Positions 52,855-60,987 of a stretch of 64,000 nt of DNA are shown piece by piece. Position 1 is the first letter of the stretch. Each line of letters begins with the position of its first letter. Source of the DNA: Gp6-AA40 sp963818645 (GTDB taxonomy: Bacteria > Acidobacteriota > Vicinamibacteria > Vicinamibacterales > UBA2999); contig CAWFTF010000002.1 of NCBI GenBank assembly GCA_963818645.1, positions 124,001-188,000 on the forward strand, written 5' to 3'. A program made the position numbers and the translations under genes. Below the pieces are notes generated by a model that did not search any database, was not told the DNA's origin, and saw nothing but the letters and a program-made list of their open reading frames with translations.

Positions 52855-53142
52855 CGTGTCCTCCTCAAGTCCCGCTCATTAACAAGGCAAGCTTCGGACC
52901 ATCACGCAAATCACGCGTGGGATTGCAAAGACTCGAAGGAAATCGACGCAGACAGCCTCATCAGATCCGGGCGCCCAGTTCAGGTTCACCTTGTAAGGGT
53001 TACCAGCGGTTGTGCTCGTCGCGCGTTGTGCGGCTTCTATATGCACGCGATCCGAAACCGATCGAAATTGAGTGGTACGCAATCTGCTCCCTCGACTCAC
53101 GTCTCGCGACGCATGTTCGTGAGCGAATCAAGGAGCGATGGA
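52855..53142. other. Divergent intergenic region
   Basis: 288 bases separate the BON lipoprotein and CsbD genes. I see no gene or strong hairpin. It must hold both promoters; a direct reading gives no good -35/-10 pair on either strand. Confidence 0.5.
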
Positions 53143-53349
53143 ATGAACACCGAAATTCTCCAGGGCAAGTGGCATCAGTTGAAGGGCAGTGCGAAGGCGC
53201 AGTGGGGCAAGCTCACGGACGACGAGCTCGATCAAGTGGACGGCAATGCAGAGAAACTCGTCGGCCTCGTGCAGGAGCGGTACGGATACGCGAAGCAGCG
53301 GGCGGAACAGGAAGTCGATTCGTTCCTGGCGCGGCAGAAGGCGATGTAG
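53143..53349 (+). CDS. CsbD family stress protein
   Basis: 68 residues from ATG 53143, with AAGGAG eight bases upstream. The sequence matches CsbD: MNTEILQGKWHQLKGSAKAQ, WGKLTDDELDQVDGNAEKLV and YGYAKQRAEQEVDSF. CsbD proteins are abundant under general or osmotic stress in Bacillus and others; their mechanism is unknown. A longer frame upstream is not credible. The small size and placement next to a BON protein fit a stress cluster. Confidence 0.9.
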   Translation: MNTEILQGKWHQLKGSAKAQWGKLTDDELDQVDGNAEKLVGLVQERYGYAKQRAEQEVDSFLARQKAM

Positions 53350-53370
53350 TTCGCGATCCGCTATCGGCTC

Positions 53371-54222
53371 CTAGCCTTCTGGCTCGGTGCCAACGGCCTT
53401 TGGGATAGCGGCAGGGGCTTCGTCTTCGCGGACCGATTGAGCGGCCTGCGGAGACGATTTCCCTGGCGAGATCGTCGCCGCCAACACTTCGTCGAGAGGT
53501 CGCCGGGCGCGCGCGTCTTCGAGCGCATGCGGATCGGTCAGATCGAGACGGAGTGGCGTAATGGCGATCCAGCCCTGCTCGATCGCCCAGCGATCGGTGC
53601 CTTCATCGGCACCTTCGATGGGCGTCACTGTGAACCAGAAGAGTCCGCGTCCTGCGGGATCCTGCGTCGGCACGATCTTCCCGTCGTAGCGCCTCACCGA
53701 CGCGCGCGTCCAGATCATTCCTCGCGGTTGGCGCGGAAAGTTCACGTTCACGAGCGGCAGGTCGCGTTCCGGGAGCAGTGTCTGCAGCACCTGGCGAATC
53801 CATGGTTTCAGCGGTTCGAAGTCCGCCGCGGATTCCGCTCCGGCCGGTACGCTCAATGCCACACCGCGCAGACCCAGGAGTGCCGCTTGCTTGGCTGCTG
53901 CGACTGTCCCTGAATGCCAGATCGAGTTTCCGAGATTGAACCCGAGGTTCAGGCCCGACAACACGATGTCAACCTTCTCCCAGTGATATGCGCCCAATGA
54001 GACGCAGTCAGCAGGCGTGCCATTGACCCGGAACGCCGTGAGTCCCTCGATGCGCGTAGGACGATATGAGAGCGGACGCGATGCGGTGATTGCGTGCCCC
54101 ATCGATGAGCGTTCGACATCTGGCGCCACCACGCGCACGCTCCCGAACTCCGATGCCACTGCGGCAAGCACCGCAATCCCTGGGCTGTAGATCCCATCGT
54201 CATTGGACACAAGGATGTGCAT
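53371..54222 (-). CDS. surE: 5'/3'-nucleotidase SurE
   Basis: 283 residues from ATG 54222. The metal-binding motif HILVSNDDGIYSPGI is at the N-terminus (Asp8, Asp9), with VVAPDVERSSMGHAIT, RVNGTPADCVSLGA, VDIVLSGLNLGFNLGNSIWH and SGTVAAAKQAALLG following. SurE removes phosphate from nucleoside monophosphates, often in stationary phase. The C-terminus is about 25 residues longer than in E. coli. It is divergent from the lipid kinase gene, with 64 bases between the starts. Confidence 0.93.
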   Translation of the reverse strand: MHILVSNDDGIYSPGIAVLAAVASEFGSVRVVAPDVERSSMGHAITASRPLSYRPTRIEGLTAFRVNGTPADCVSLGAYHWEKVDIVLSGLNLGFNLGNSIWHSGTVAAAKQAALLGLRGVALSVPAGAESAADFEPLKPWIRQVLQTLLPERDLPLVNVNFPRQPRGMIWTRASVRRYDGKIVPTQDPAGRGLFWFTVTPIEGADEGTDRWAIEQGWIAITPLRLDLTDPHALEDARARRPLDEVLAATISPGKSSPQAAQSVREDEAPAAIPKAVGTEPEG

Positions 54223-54286
54223 GACACGCGGTCGTGCAAGCAGGCGGCCACGAGACGGTCCAACTCTTGAATTAGTCACAGTTCAG

Positions 54287-55162
54287 ATGCGAATTTCACT
54301 CTTCCACAATCAGAGAGCCGGCGATAACACGTCGCTTTCCTGGATCCGCGAGCTCATCGAAACGTCGGGCCACGAGCTCGCACGCGTCTTCGATCGAGAA
54401 GCGGCGTTCGGAGAGCTGATCGACGAACGAACGGAGCTTGTTGTCGCCGCAGGAGGAGACGGCACTGTCGCGGCCGCCGCGCGGCTGCTCGCGGGCAAGC
54501 CGATTCCGCTCGCGGTCCTCCCGCTCGGCACGGCGAACAACATCGCGAGGACGCTGCACTCTGACGCGCCAAGTGAGCAGCTCGTGGCGTGCTGGGATAC
54601 CGCGAAACGACGTCGCCTCGATCTTGGTGTTGCACGCGGACCGTGGGGCGAGCGCAGATTTCTGGAAGGTGTGGGTATCGGGCTCGTGCCCGCCACGATC
54701 ACCTCGGTCCAGACCAAGCCGTTCCGTGCGGAGGACGTGCCGTCGAAACTCGCGCGGGCGACGATGCGCTATTGCGAGGTCCTTTCACGTCTCGAGCCGC
54801 GTCGTTCGATGCTGACGGTGGACGGCGAATCGATCACCGGTGAGTTTCTCCTCGCCGAGATTCTGAACATTCAGTCGGTGGGACCGAATCTCGTCCTGTC
54901 GGCCGACGCGGATCCGTCTGACGGGTACTTCTCGCTCGTCACCGCAACTGAAGAACAGCGCGAGGACGTGACCACGTATCTCAAGGATCTTATCGATGGA
55001 CGCGAGGGTTCCCTGTCGCTGCCAACACTGCGCGCGCGAGCGATCAAGATCGAGACTGTTGAAGACGTGCACGTGGACGACGACATCGTCAGGTTTCCGA
55101 TGTCCGCGACGATGTCCGTACAAATCGAGGCAGCGGCCGTCGAATTCCTGGTGTGCTACTGA
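54287..55162 (+). CDS. Diacylglycerol/lipid kinase family protein
   Basis: 291 residues from ATG 54287. The catalytic signature VVAAGGDGTVAAAARLLAG and PLAVLPLGTANNIARTL mark the DAGK/YegS family, which phosphorylates lipids such as diacylglycerol or sphingosine-like substrates. The C-terminal beta domain ends VQIEAAAVEFLV. Residues DPSDGYFSLVTA and VDDDIVRFPMSA fit the family. It converges with the membrane protein gene at 55156 with a seven-base overlap. The substrate is not determined. Confidence 0.85.
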   Translation: MRISLFHNQRAGDNTSLSWIRELIETSGHELARVFDREAAFGELIDERTELVVAAGGDGTVAAAARLLAGKPIPLAVLPLGTANNIARTLHSDAPSEQLVACWDTAKRRRLDLGVARGPWGERRFLEGVGIGLVPATITSVQTKPFRAEDVPSKLARATMRYCEVLSRLEPRRSMLTVDGESITGEFLLAEILNIQSVGPNLVLSADADPSDGYFSLVTATEEQREDVTTYLKDLIDGREGSLSLPTLRARAIKIETVEDVHVDDDIVRFPMSATMSVQIEAAAVEFLVCY

Positions 55163-56148
55163 GTGGCATTGCGGATGTCGTCTGCTGACGGCGGCGGCTC
55201 GTGCCGCCGCCGGCGGGCAGCGATCCAGCGGCGCATAGTGTCTGTTCCAATCCGTCGCCGTTGGCCTTCAACCTTTTCGCCCGGCTTCTTGCCGATCGGG
55301 GCAGCGTGTTCGATCTTCGCGTTCATCACCGCACCGAGCAGCAGCACGAAGCCTGACATGTAGAACCAGAGCAGGAGCACCATCGCGCCGCCAAGCGCGC
55401 CGTAGGTCTCGGTGTAGCGCGTGACGTTGACCACGTAGTAGCGGAAGCCAAGTGACGCGCCGAGCCAGAGAATCGTCGCGAAGATGGTGCCGGGTGCCAG
55501 CCACGTCCAGTGCTGATCGACGTCGGGCGCGAAGTAGTAGACGAGCGCGATACCGATGCTCGCCAGCATGCAGGCAATCGGCAGTTGGAGGATCTGCCAG
55601 GTCCACTCGAATGCGCTCCCGAGGCCGATCGCGTCGGCAATCGGGTCCGCGAGTTGCGGTCCGACGATGATGAGCGCGAAGGAAGCGAGCACGAACAGGG
55701 CGACGCCAATCGTCAGCGCGATCGCGATGAGGCGGACCTTCCACCACGAGCGCCCTTCTTCGACGTGATACGCGTGGTTCACTGTGTCGATGATGGCGGT
55801 CATCGCCGTCGAACTGCTCCAAAGTGCCGTGAGGATGCCGAGCGTGAGGAGGCCGCCTTGATCATCGCCAGAGATCTTGCGGATCTGATCGGTGACGATG
55901 GTCAGGAGTTCGGGAGGTGCGAACTGACGAAGCGAACCGACGATCTGATCCATCAGCGTCGTGATGGGGAAGAAGCTGGCGACGGCGATTACAAAGATCA
56001 GCGCAGGGAACAGCGAGAAGAAGAAGTAGTACGCGAGTTGAGCGGCGAGGCCGAGGCAGTTGTGCTTGAAGATGGCGTCGACGAACGTGCGTCGGAGGAT
56101 TTCAGCCCAGGTCAGGCTGACGCGGAACTTGCCTAACAGGAGCGCCAG
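55156..56148 (-). CDS. YihY/BrkB-family inner-membrane protein
   Basis: About 330 residues with six hydrophobic helices and the YihY/UPF0761 pattern: AAQLAYYFFFSLFPALIFVI, TALWSSSTAMTAIIDTVNHA, YFAPDVDQHWTWLAPGTIFA and YGALGGAMVLLLWFYMSGFV. The family was once called ribonuclease BN, which is not correct; the role is unknown. The start is unclear because no ATG, GTG or TTG lies in frame near the expected N-terminus. CTG 56148 after GGGAG is my guess. It overlaps the small gene upstream by 16 bases. Confidence 0.75.
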   Translation of the reverse strand: MALLLGKFRVSLTWAEILRRTFVDAIFKHNCLGLAAQLAYYFFFSLFPALIFVIAVASFFPITTLMDQIVGSLRQFAPPELLTIVTDQIRKISGDDQGGLLTLGILTALWSSSTAMTAIIDTVNHAYHVEEGRSWWKVRLIAIALTIGVALFVLASFALIIVGPQLADPIADAIGLGSAFEWTWQILQLPIACMLASIGIALVYYFAPDVDQHWTWLAPGTIFATILWLGASLGFRYYVVNVTRYTETYGALGGAMVLLLWFYMSGFVLLLGAVMNAKIEHAAPIGKKPGEKVEGQRRRIGTDTMRRWIAARRRRHEPPPSADDIRNATQ

Positions 56149-56405
56149 TGAGAGCTCCCGGTTCCCTGAGAGGCAGGGTCGAGGCGGAGCGAATACGCCC
56201 CGCCCCGGGTGCGGTTCAGGAGGTGGGCATCGACGAAGGCCGAGAGTACCGCTTCTAACTCGGCCGCTTCCAGTCCCCACAGCCGGCTGGCCTGTTCCGC
56301 AGTGACGCACAGATGTGGCGTTTGCTGGAACTGCTGGCGAATGAGTTGGACCCAGTCACATACTCGGCGGGCGCCGCAGGATTGGGTCGCGGTGGCGATT
56401 GACAA
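56133..56405 (-). CDS. Small conserved protein upstream of the YihY gene
   Basis: 90 residues from TTG 56405, with GAGG upstream. The central part (RVCDWVQLIRQQFQQTPHLC, VTAEQASRLWGLEAAELEAV, LSAFVDAHLLNRTRGGAYSL) is a helical winged-helix-like unit seen in other short acidobacterial proteins; I have no function for it. It overlaps the YihY start, suggesting co-translation. Upstream codons in the same frame are unlike the neighbours, so the TTG start is preferred. Confidence 0.5.
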   Translation of the reverse strand: MSIATATQSCGARRVCDWVQLIRQQFQQTPHLCVTAEQASRLWGLEAAELEAVLSAFVDAHLLNRTRGGAYSLRLDPASQGTGSSHWRSC

Positions 56406-56592
56406 GATGGCCTCGCTGGCTGTGCCGCAGATGTCCTTCCCTTGATTTGCTGCGGCGAGACGGATTCTGCAAGAGATTGACCAGTTGGCCCGGCACAAAC
56501 GTTGGCTCGCGGCTCGAGAGAAGGGACCGGCTGGGCCCCGTTCGCTTGTCAGTTTTTCAAGCGGAACGGCTTGTCTTCCAAAAGTGCAAAGG

Positions 56593-57558
56593 CTAGCGGC
56601 GCGGTTGCCGCTCCTCGGCCCGGTGGCCGGACAGGATGTTGGCCATCCCATAGTTGCCTTCGTGACAGGCCACTTCGTACAGCGGACCGGTCGTCCGGTC
56701 CATTGAAAGCTCGACCGTCCACGGCCGTACGAAGACAGTCGAATCCTCGACTGTGGCTTGGTACGTGAGCGTGTTTGCGTCCACCATCGCGAAGCGCTCG
56801 ACGACCCGGAGACGCTCGTCGCTTAGACCGTTGAGATAGCCCACGCCGAAGCGGCTCTGATGGTTGAACTTGAGATTCGCTGTCTCGACGACGAGCGTGT
56901 TGCCGTCCCAGTGCCCGCGTGAGTCGCCCGTCCACTGCTGAATGGGTCCGGCAAGGTGCGGCCGATTGTCCAAGGGGATGATGCGCGCGTCGTGATTCAT
57001 CTCGACGAGGATCGTCACAAAGCCAGGGCTCTGAATGATGCGGTAGTTGTTGTTGTAGGGCTCGGGCAGCATCGGCACGGTCGCGCCGAACAGGATGCAT
57101 CGCTCCGTCAGCCAGCGATCCTCGGGACTATCTGCTGGACTCGTCTTCTCGCGCTGCTGCCTTGCCTCGACCTTCCGCTGCGCGTCCGGCGTGAGCGCGG
57201 GGAGGCGTCCGTCTGGCGGATCGATCACGAGCGAGGTCCTCCGGCTGCGGACGATGCTCGTCCCGCGCTCGAAGAAGGCGTCGTTATAGGCGCCGACCTG
57301 CCCGGGTGTCAGCGGGCGATCGGCGTTGGTCTGCTCGAGCCGCGTCTGCTGAAACTGTTTTGCTTCTTCGGCGGTGAAGAACTCTTTCGAGGCGAGCTCC
57401 GGTGGACGCTGAAGCGGAGTGAGCGTCGCATTCGTCCAGATGCCTTCGATGTCGGGGTCGCCCCACGGCGTGCGGCGCACGTTGTCCTGCGCGCTCGTGT
57501 GGATGGCTGCCAGGACGCAAAAGCTCACGACCACGATTGTGGTGACCGGTCGTTTCAT
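56593..57558 (-). CDS. Secreted protein of unknown function, paralog of the lipoprotein at 33986
   Basis: 321 residues from ATG 57558. The signal peptide (TTIVVVSFCVLAAIHTSAQ) is followed by RRTPWGDPDIEGIWTNATLT, PADSPEDRWLTERCILFG, PEPYNNNYRIIQSPGFVTIL and RGHWDGNTLVVETANLKFNH. The WDGNTLVVET and TLTYQATVED segments match the family seen with DUF6152 and copper-monooxygenase genes in Acidobacteria. No catalytic residues are known. It is divergent from the sulfotransferase gene across a heptamer array. Confidence 0.7.
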   Translation of the reverse strand: MKRPVTTIVVVSFCVLAAIHTSAQDNVRRTPWGDPDIEGIWTNATLTPLQRPPELASKEFFTAEEAKQFQQTRLEQTNADRPLTPGQVGAYNDAFFERGTSIVRSRRTSLVIDPPDGRLPALTPDAQRKVEARQQREKTSPADSPEDRWLTERCILFGATVPMLPEPYNNNYRIIQSPGFVTILVEMNHDARIIPLDNRPHLAGPIQQWTGDSRGHWDGNTLVVETANLKFNHQSRFGVGYLNGLSDERLRVVERFAMVDANTLTYQATVEDSTVFVRPWTVELSMDRTTGPLYEVACHEGNYGMANILSGHRAEERQPRR

Positions 57559-57574
57559 GGCGCCCTTTCTTCGA

Positions 57575-57609
57575 ATCCCGAGCCCCGGACTCCCGGATCC
57601 CGGATCTCG
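57575..57609. repeat. Tandem heptamer array between divergent genes
   Basis: Five consecutive 7-base units: ATCCCGA, GCCCCGG, ACTCCCG, GATCCCG, GATCTCG, sharing a CCCG core. It fills half of the 74-base space between the minus gene start (57558) and the sulfotransferase start (57633). CCCGAG near the left and CTCGGG at the right (57607-57612) can pair, but the array is not a clean two-arm hairpin. Confidence 0.7.
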
Positions 57610-57632
57610 GGTATCTTTGCACAGGTTCCCGC

Positions 57633-58676
57633 ATGAGCTACGCCACGACTCTCGAGCCGGGCCGCCCCTCGTCGTTCCGTCATCGGCCACCGTCCAGGGC
57701 GATGCAGTGGACGTTCACGCTTCTCATGAATGGCCTGTTGCGGCCGTTCATTCGGACGCTGGAAGCGACCGGTCGCGCCGAGCGATTCCTGGCGAGCATG
57801 GCGGTGCAGGGGCGCAAGCGCGCGCAGGAGAATTCATTCGTTCGCTACACGCCCGGGCCGCAGGACGTGATCGTGATGACGTTCCCGAAGAGCGGCACGA
57901 ACTGGATGCTGCAGATCGCTCACCAGTTGATTCACCACGGCAAGGGTGAGTACGACCACATCCACGACGTGATCCCGTGGCCCGACGTCGCGACGATGCC
58001 CGGCTTCATGAGCCGCTACGCCATCCCGCTGGACGAGGCGACGGTCTGGCAGTCAGCACCAGAACGCAAGCGCGTGATCAAGACGCACTTCAACTGGGAT
58101 TTGATCCCGTATTCGCCCGACGCGAAATACATCGCCGTCATTCGCGATCCAAAGGACGCGTTCGTCTCGAGTTATTTCTTCGTCAGAGACGGTGTCTACG
58201 GCGGGGCCATGCCGAAGGTGGAAACGTGGTACCGGCTGTTTCTGTCGAAGAATTTCATGATGGGCGGATCGTGGGCGGACAACGCCGCCGGGTACTGGGC
58301 GCAGCGTCACCGGCCCAATGTGCTCGTGCTGTCGTTCAAGGCGATGAAGAAAGATCTGCGCGGCGCCGTCACATCGGTCGCCGCGTTCCTCGACGTGAAC
58401 GCATCGGACGCGCTCATCGACGACGTCTGCCGTCTCTCGTCGTTCGACTACATGAAGGGCATCGACCACAAGTTCCATATGGGAAAGATGCATGCGCTGC
58501 GTGAGGCCGGCACCATGATTCGCAAGGGCACTCAGGGCGGGTCGTCCGAGTTGCTGACGCCCGCGCAGCAGCATGAAATCGACGCGCACTGCCAGGCCGA
58601 GTTGCGTGCGCTGGGTTCCGACCTCCCGTACACCGAGTTCTGCGATCTCGCGCCCGCCGTGCCCACTTCGCGATGA
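57633..58676 (+). CDS. Sulfotransferase family protein
   Basis: 347-residue PAPS-dependent sulfotransferase that would transfer sulfate to an alcohol, amine or steroid-like acceptor. The 5'-phosphosulfate loop is VMTFPKSGTNWMLQIAHQL, the 3'-phosphate site is YIAVIRDPKDAFVSSYFF, and the C-terminal IRKGTQGGSSELLTPAQ matches the family's RKG loop. Length and motifs resemble eukaryotic cytosolic sulfotransferases more than NodH types. It overlaps the transporter gene by ATGA, which suggests that the sulfated product or its precursor is moved by that transporter. Confidence 0.85.
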   Translation: MSYATTLEPGRPSSFRHRPPSRAMQWTFTLLMNGLLRPFIRTLEATGRAERFLASMAVQGRKRAQENSFVRYTPGPQDVIVMTFPKSGTNWMLQIAHQLIHHGKGEYDHIHDVIPWPDVATMPGFMSRYAIPLDEATVWQSAPERKRVIKTHFNWDLIPYSPDAKYIAVIRDPKDAFVSSYFFVRDGVYGGAMPKVETWYRLFLSKNFMMGGSWADNAAGYWAQRHRPNVLVLSFKAMKKDLRGAVTSVAAFLDVNASDALIDDVCRLSSFDYMKGIDHKFHMGKMHALREAGTMIRKGTQGGSSELLTPAQQHEIDAHCQAELRALGSDLPYTEFCDLAPAVPTSR

Positions 58677-60028
58677 AGTGGCTCCGCGTTCCTGATCCGC
58701 TCACGCTGCTCGTGGCGTGCGTCGTTCTAGCTGCCGGCCTCAGCTACGTGTTGCCCGCTGGCGAGTATCAACGTCAGAAGGATCCACGCACGGGCAGGAA
58801 CGTGGTTGTCGCAGGGACCTACGCGCCGGTTGACCCGAGACCGGTCGGTCTCTTCGACGCGATGGTCGCCATCCCGCGCGGAATGGCCAACGCCGCGGAC
58901 GTCGTCTTCCTGATCCTCTTCGGTTCTGCCGCGTTCACGGTGGTCGATCGCACTGGCGCCCTTGCGACTGGCGTGTCGTGGCTGGTCGCGAAGCTTGGTC
59001 GCCGGCAGTTGCTCGTCATACCCGTGATCAGCCTGCTCTTCGCGACCGGTGGCGTGATCGAGAACATGCAGGAGGAGATCATCGCGCTCATCACCATCCT
59101 CGTTGCGCTCACGAGCCGGCTTGGGTTCTCGCCGATCGTCGCGGTCGCGATGAGCATCGGCGCCGCCTTCGTTGGTGCCGCTTTCAGTCCGATCAACCCG
59201 TTTCAGGTCGTGATCGCGCAACAAGTCGCTGATGTGCCGCGCCTGAGTGGGTGGGCATTTCGCACGGTGTTCCTCGCGATCGCGCTTGTCATCTGGATCG
59301 CTGCCACCATGCGGTATGCGAGTCGGACGCGTGATGCGCGCGTAGCCGGGCCTGCACCGCAAGGGAAGGTCGTTGCGCCGGAGAACCTGACGAGGCACCT
59401 GACGATTCTCGCGATGGTTGGCGTCACGTTCGTCGTGCTGGCGTGGGGGCTTCTGTCGCAGGGCTGGGACTTCGATCACCTGACGGCTTTGTTCTTCGTC
59501 ATGGGTGTTGGGGCCGGTCTCGTGGGCCGGCTCGGATTCAGCGGCACCGCACGCGCCTTCACCGAGGGCTTTCGCGACATGGCGCTGGCGGCCGTGATCG
59601 TTGGCGTCGCTCGGGCGATCTTCGTCGTCCTCGAAGACGGGCGCATCGTGGACACCATCGTGCGCGGGCTGTTCATGCCGATTGCTGACTTGCCGGCGGC
59701 CGTTGCCGGGATCGGGATGATGGCGGCGCATATCGGCCTGCACATCCCGGTGCCGAGCGTCAGCGGCCAGGCGGTGCTGACGATGCCCATCATGGCGCCA
59801 TTGGCTGACCTGTTGGGAATGTCACGGCAGGTGGCGGTGCTGGCGTATCAGTACGGCGCAGGCATGATGGATATGATCACGCCGACGAACGGCGGATTGA
59901 TGGCTGTGCTGGCGGCCGCCGGTGTTGGATACGACGAGTGGCTGCGATTCGCCGGTCCGCTGATGGCACTGCTTACGGCGCTCGGCGCGGTTGCCGTGGT
60001 GATCGCGCTCGCCATCGGGTTGCAGTAG
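58673..60028 (+). CDS. YfcC/DcuC-type membrane transporter
   Basis: 451-residue inner-membrane protein with about eleven helices, starting at ATG 58673 in overlap with the sulfotransferase. It shows the YfcC/AbgT-like features: PDPLTLLVACVVLAAGLSYV, LPAGEYQR, VVFLILFGSAAFTVVDRTGA, ISLLFATGGVIENMQEEIIA and HIPVPSVSGQAVLTMPIMAP. Near the end, YGAGMMDMITPTNGGLMAVL carries the transport motif. Relatives move C4-dicarboxylates, arginine or p-aminobenzoyl-glutamate; the substrate here is unknown. Confidence 0.85.
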   Translation: MKWLRVPDPLTLLVACVVLAAGLSYVLPAGEYQRQKDPRTGRNVVVAGTYAPVDPRPVGLFDAMVAIPRGMANAADVVFLILFGSAAFTVVDRTGALATGVSWLVAKLGRRQLLVIPVISLLFATGGVIENMQEEIIALITILVALTSRLGFSPIVAVAMSIGAAFVGAAFSPINPFQVVIAQQVADVPRLSGWAFRTVFLAIALVIWIAATMRYASRTRDARVAGPAPQGKVVAPENLTRHLTILAMVGVTFVVLAWGLLSQGWDFDHLTALFFVMGVGAGLVGRLGFSGTARAFTEGFRDMALAAVIVGVARAIFVVLEDGRIVDTIVRGLFMPIADLPAAVAGIGMMAAHIGLHIPVPSVSGQAVLTMPIMAPLADLLGMSRQVAVLAYQYGAGMMDMITPTNGGLMAVLAAAGVGYDEWLRFAGPLMALLTALGAVAVVIALAIGLQ

Positions 60029-60063
60029 GGCGGGTCCTGGTCTTGAGACCCGCCAATGACCGT

Positions 60064-60981
60064 ATGACGTTGAAACGCTATCTCGCGTCGCTGCCGGAAC
60101 GGTTGGTGCGATCGGTCGTCGGCCTTGGCGCAGGAGTCGTGCGCGAAGTCGGAGACGTGGCGCTTCCGAGATCGGTACGCGAGTCGCGTCTCTATCAGAA
60201 TCTCGTCGATACGACTCTTCGTTTTCTCATCGAGCAGGTCGGCGGCGTTGAGGGCGCTTACGGATCCGACCAGAAGCTTGCGGACGATTTCCTCGCGCGC
60301 CGGACGGTTGGCAACGTCGTCGAGGCGCTCGGGATCGTCGCCTTTCGTGCCTCGCCGGTGTGGGTCCTCGCGGCGCTGGCGGATGTCTGCGGTCTCGGCC
60401 GGCACCTGATTCCGGAGATCGCCGCGTCACTGAAGACGCAGGGTCTCCTCGATGCGGACACCGAGTTCACCAGCGTCGATCAATTGCTCGACGGTCTCGA
60501 GCGGACGTCCGCGCGGCTGGCGCAGACCATCAACACACCGCCGCTCGACGTGGCGTCGCTGCGCCAGGAGTGGCGCGCCATTCGTGACGAGGCACGTAGC
60601 CTTGCACCCGAACGCCTGCCGTCGGGCGAGGCGTTGACGACGTTGTGGACCGAGCTCAAGACCGAGTCCGCACGGCAGGACAAGTCGATCTTCGAGACGT
60701 CGTCCATGCTGGCCTTGTCTGCGGTGCGCGCGCTGCCGCAGGGCGCGCGATGGTTGGGAGCATCGGCCGTTGCGGGCGCCACGCGATCGGGTCAGGTGCT
60801 GGCGGCGTCGTTGCTCGAGCAGTATCGCGCAACGCTCGACGAGGTCCGGCAAGTTGGCTACACCGAGTACGCCACGCGGCAGTTGCGCCCGTACGTGCGT
60901 GCAGCCGTATCGCATTTCTCACCGGCGAAGTCCACGCTGACCGAGCGTTTACTCGATCGCCACGCGAGGAAGTCTTCATAA
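60064..60981 (+). CDS. Conserved hypothetical protein
   Basis: 305 residues from ATG 60064. It lacks a signal peptide and has mostly amphipathic helices (SLPERLVRSVVGLGAGVVRE, VVEALGIVAFRASPVWVLAA, TSSMLALSAVRALPQGARWL). The middle is helical with DVCGLGRHLIPEIAASLKTQ. I do not recognise the family; weak resemblance to EcsC-like proteins is possible. It follows the transporter by 35 bases and may be part of that operon. Confidence 0.5.
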   Translation: MTLKRYLASLPERLVRSVVGLGAGVVREVGDVALPRSVRESRLYQNLVDTTLRFLIEQVGGVEGAYGSDQKLADDFLARRTVGNVVEALGIVAFRASPVWVLAALADVCGLGRHLIPEIAASLKTQGLLDADTEFTSVDQLLDGLERTSARLAQTINTPPLDVASLRQEWRAIRDEARSLAPERLPSGEALTTLWTELKTESARQDKSIFETSSMLALSAVRALPQGARWLGASAVAGATRSGQVLAASLLEQYRATLDEVRQVGYTEYATRQLRPYVRAAVSHFSPAKSTLTERLLDRHARKSS

Positions 60982-60987
60982 AGGAAC

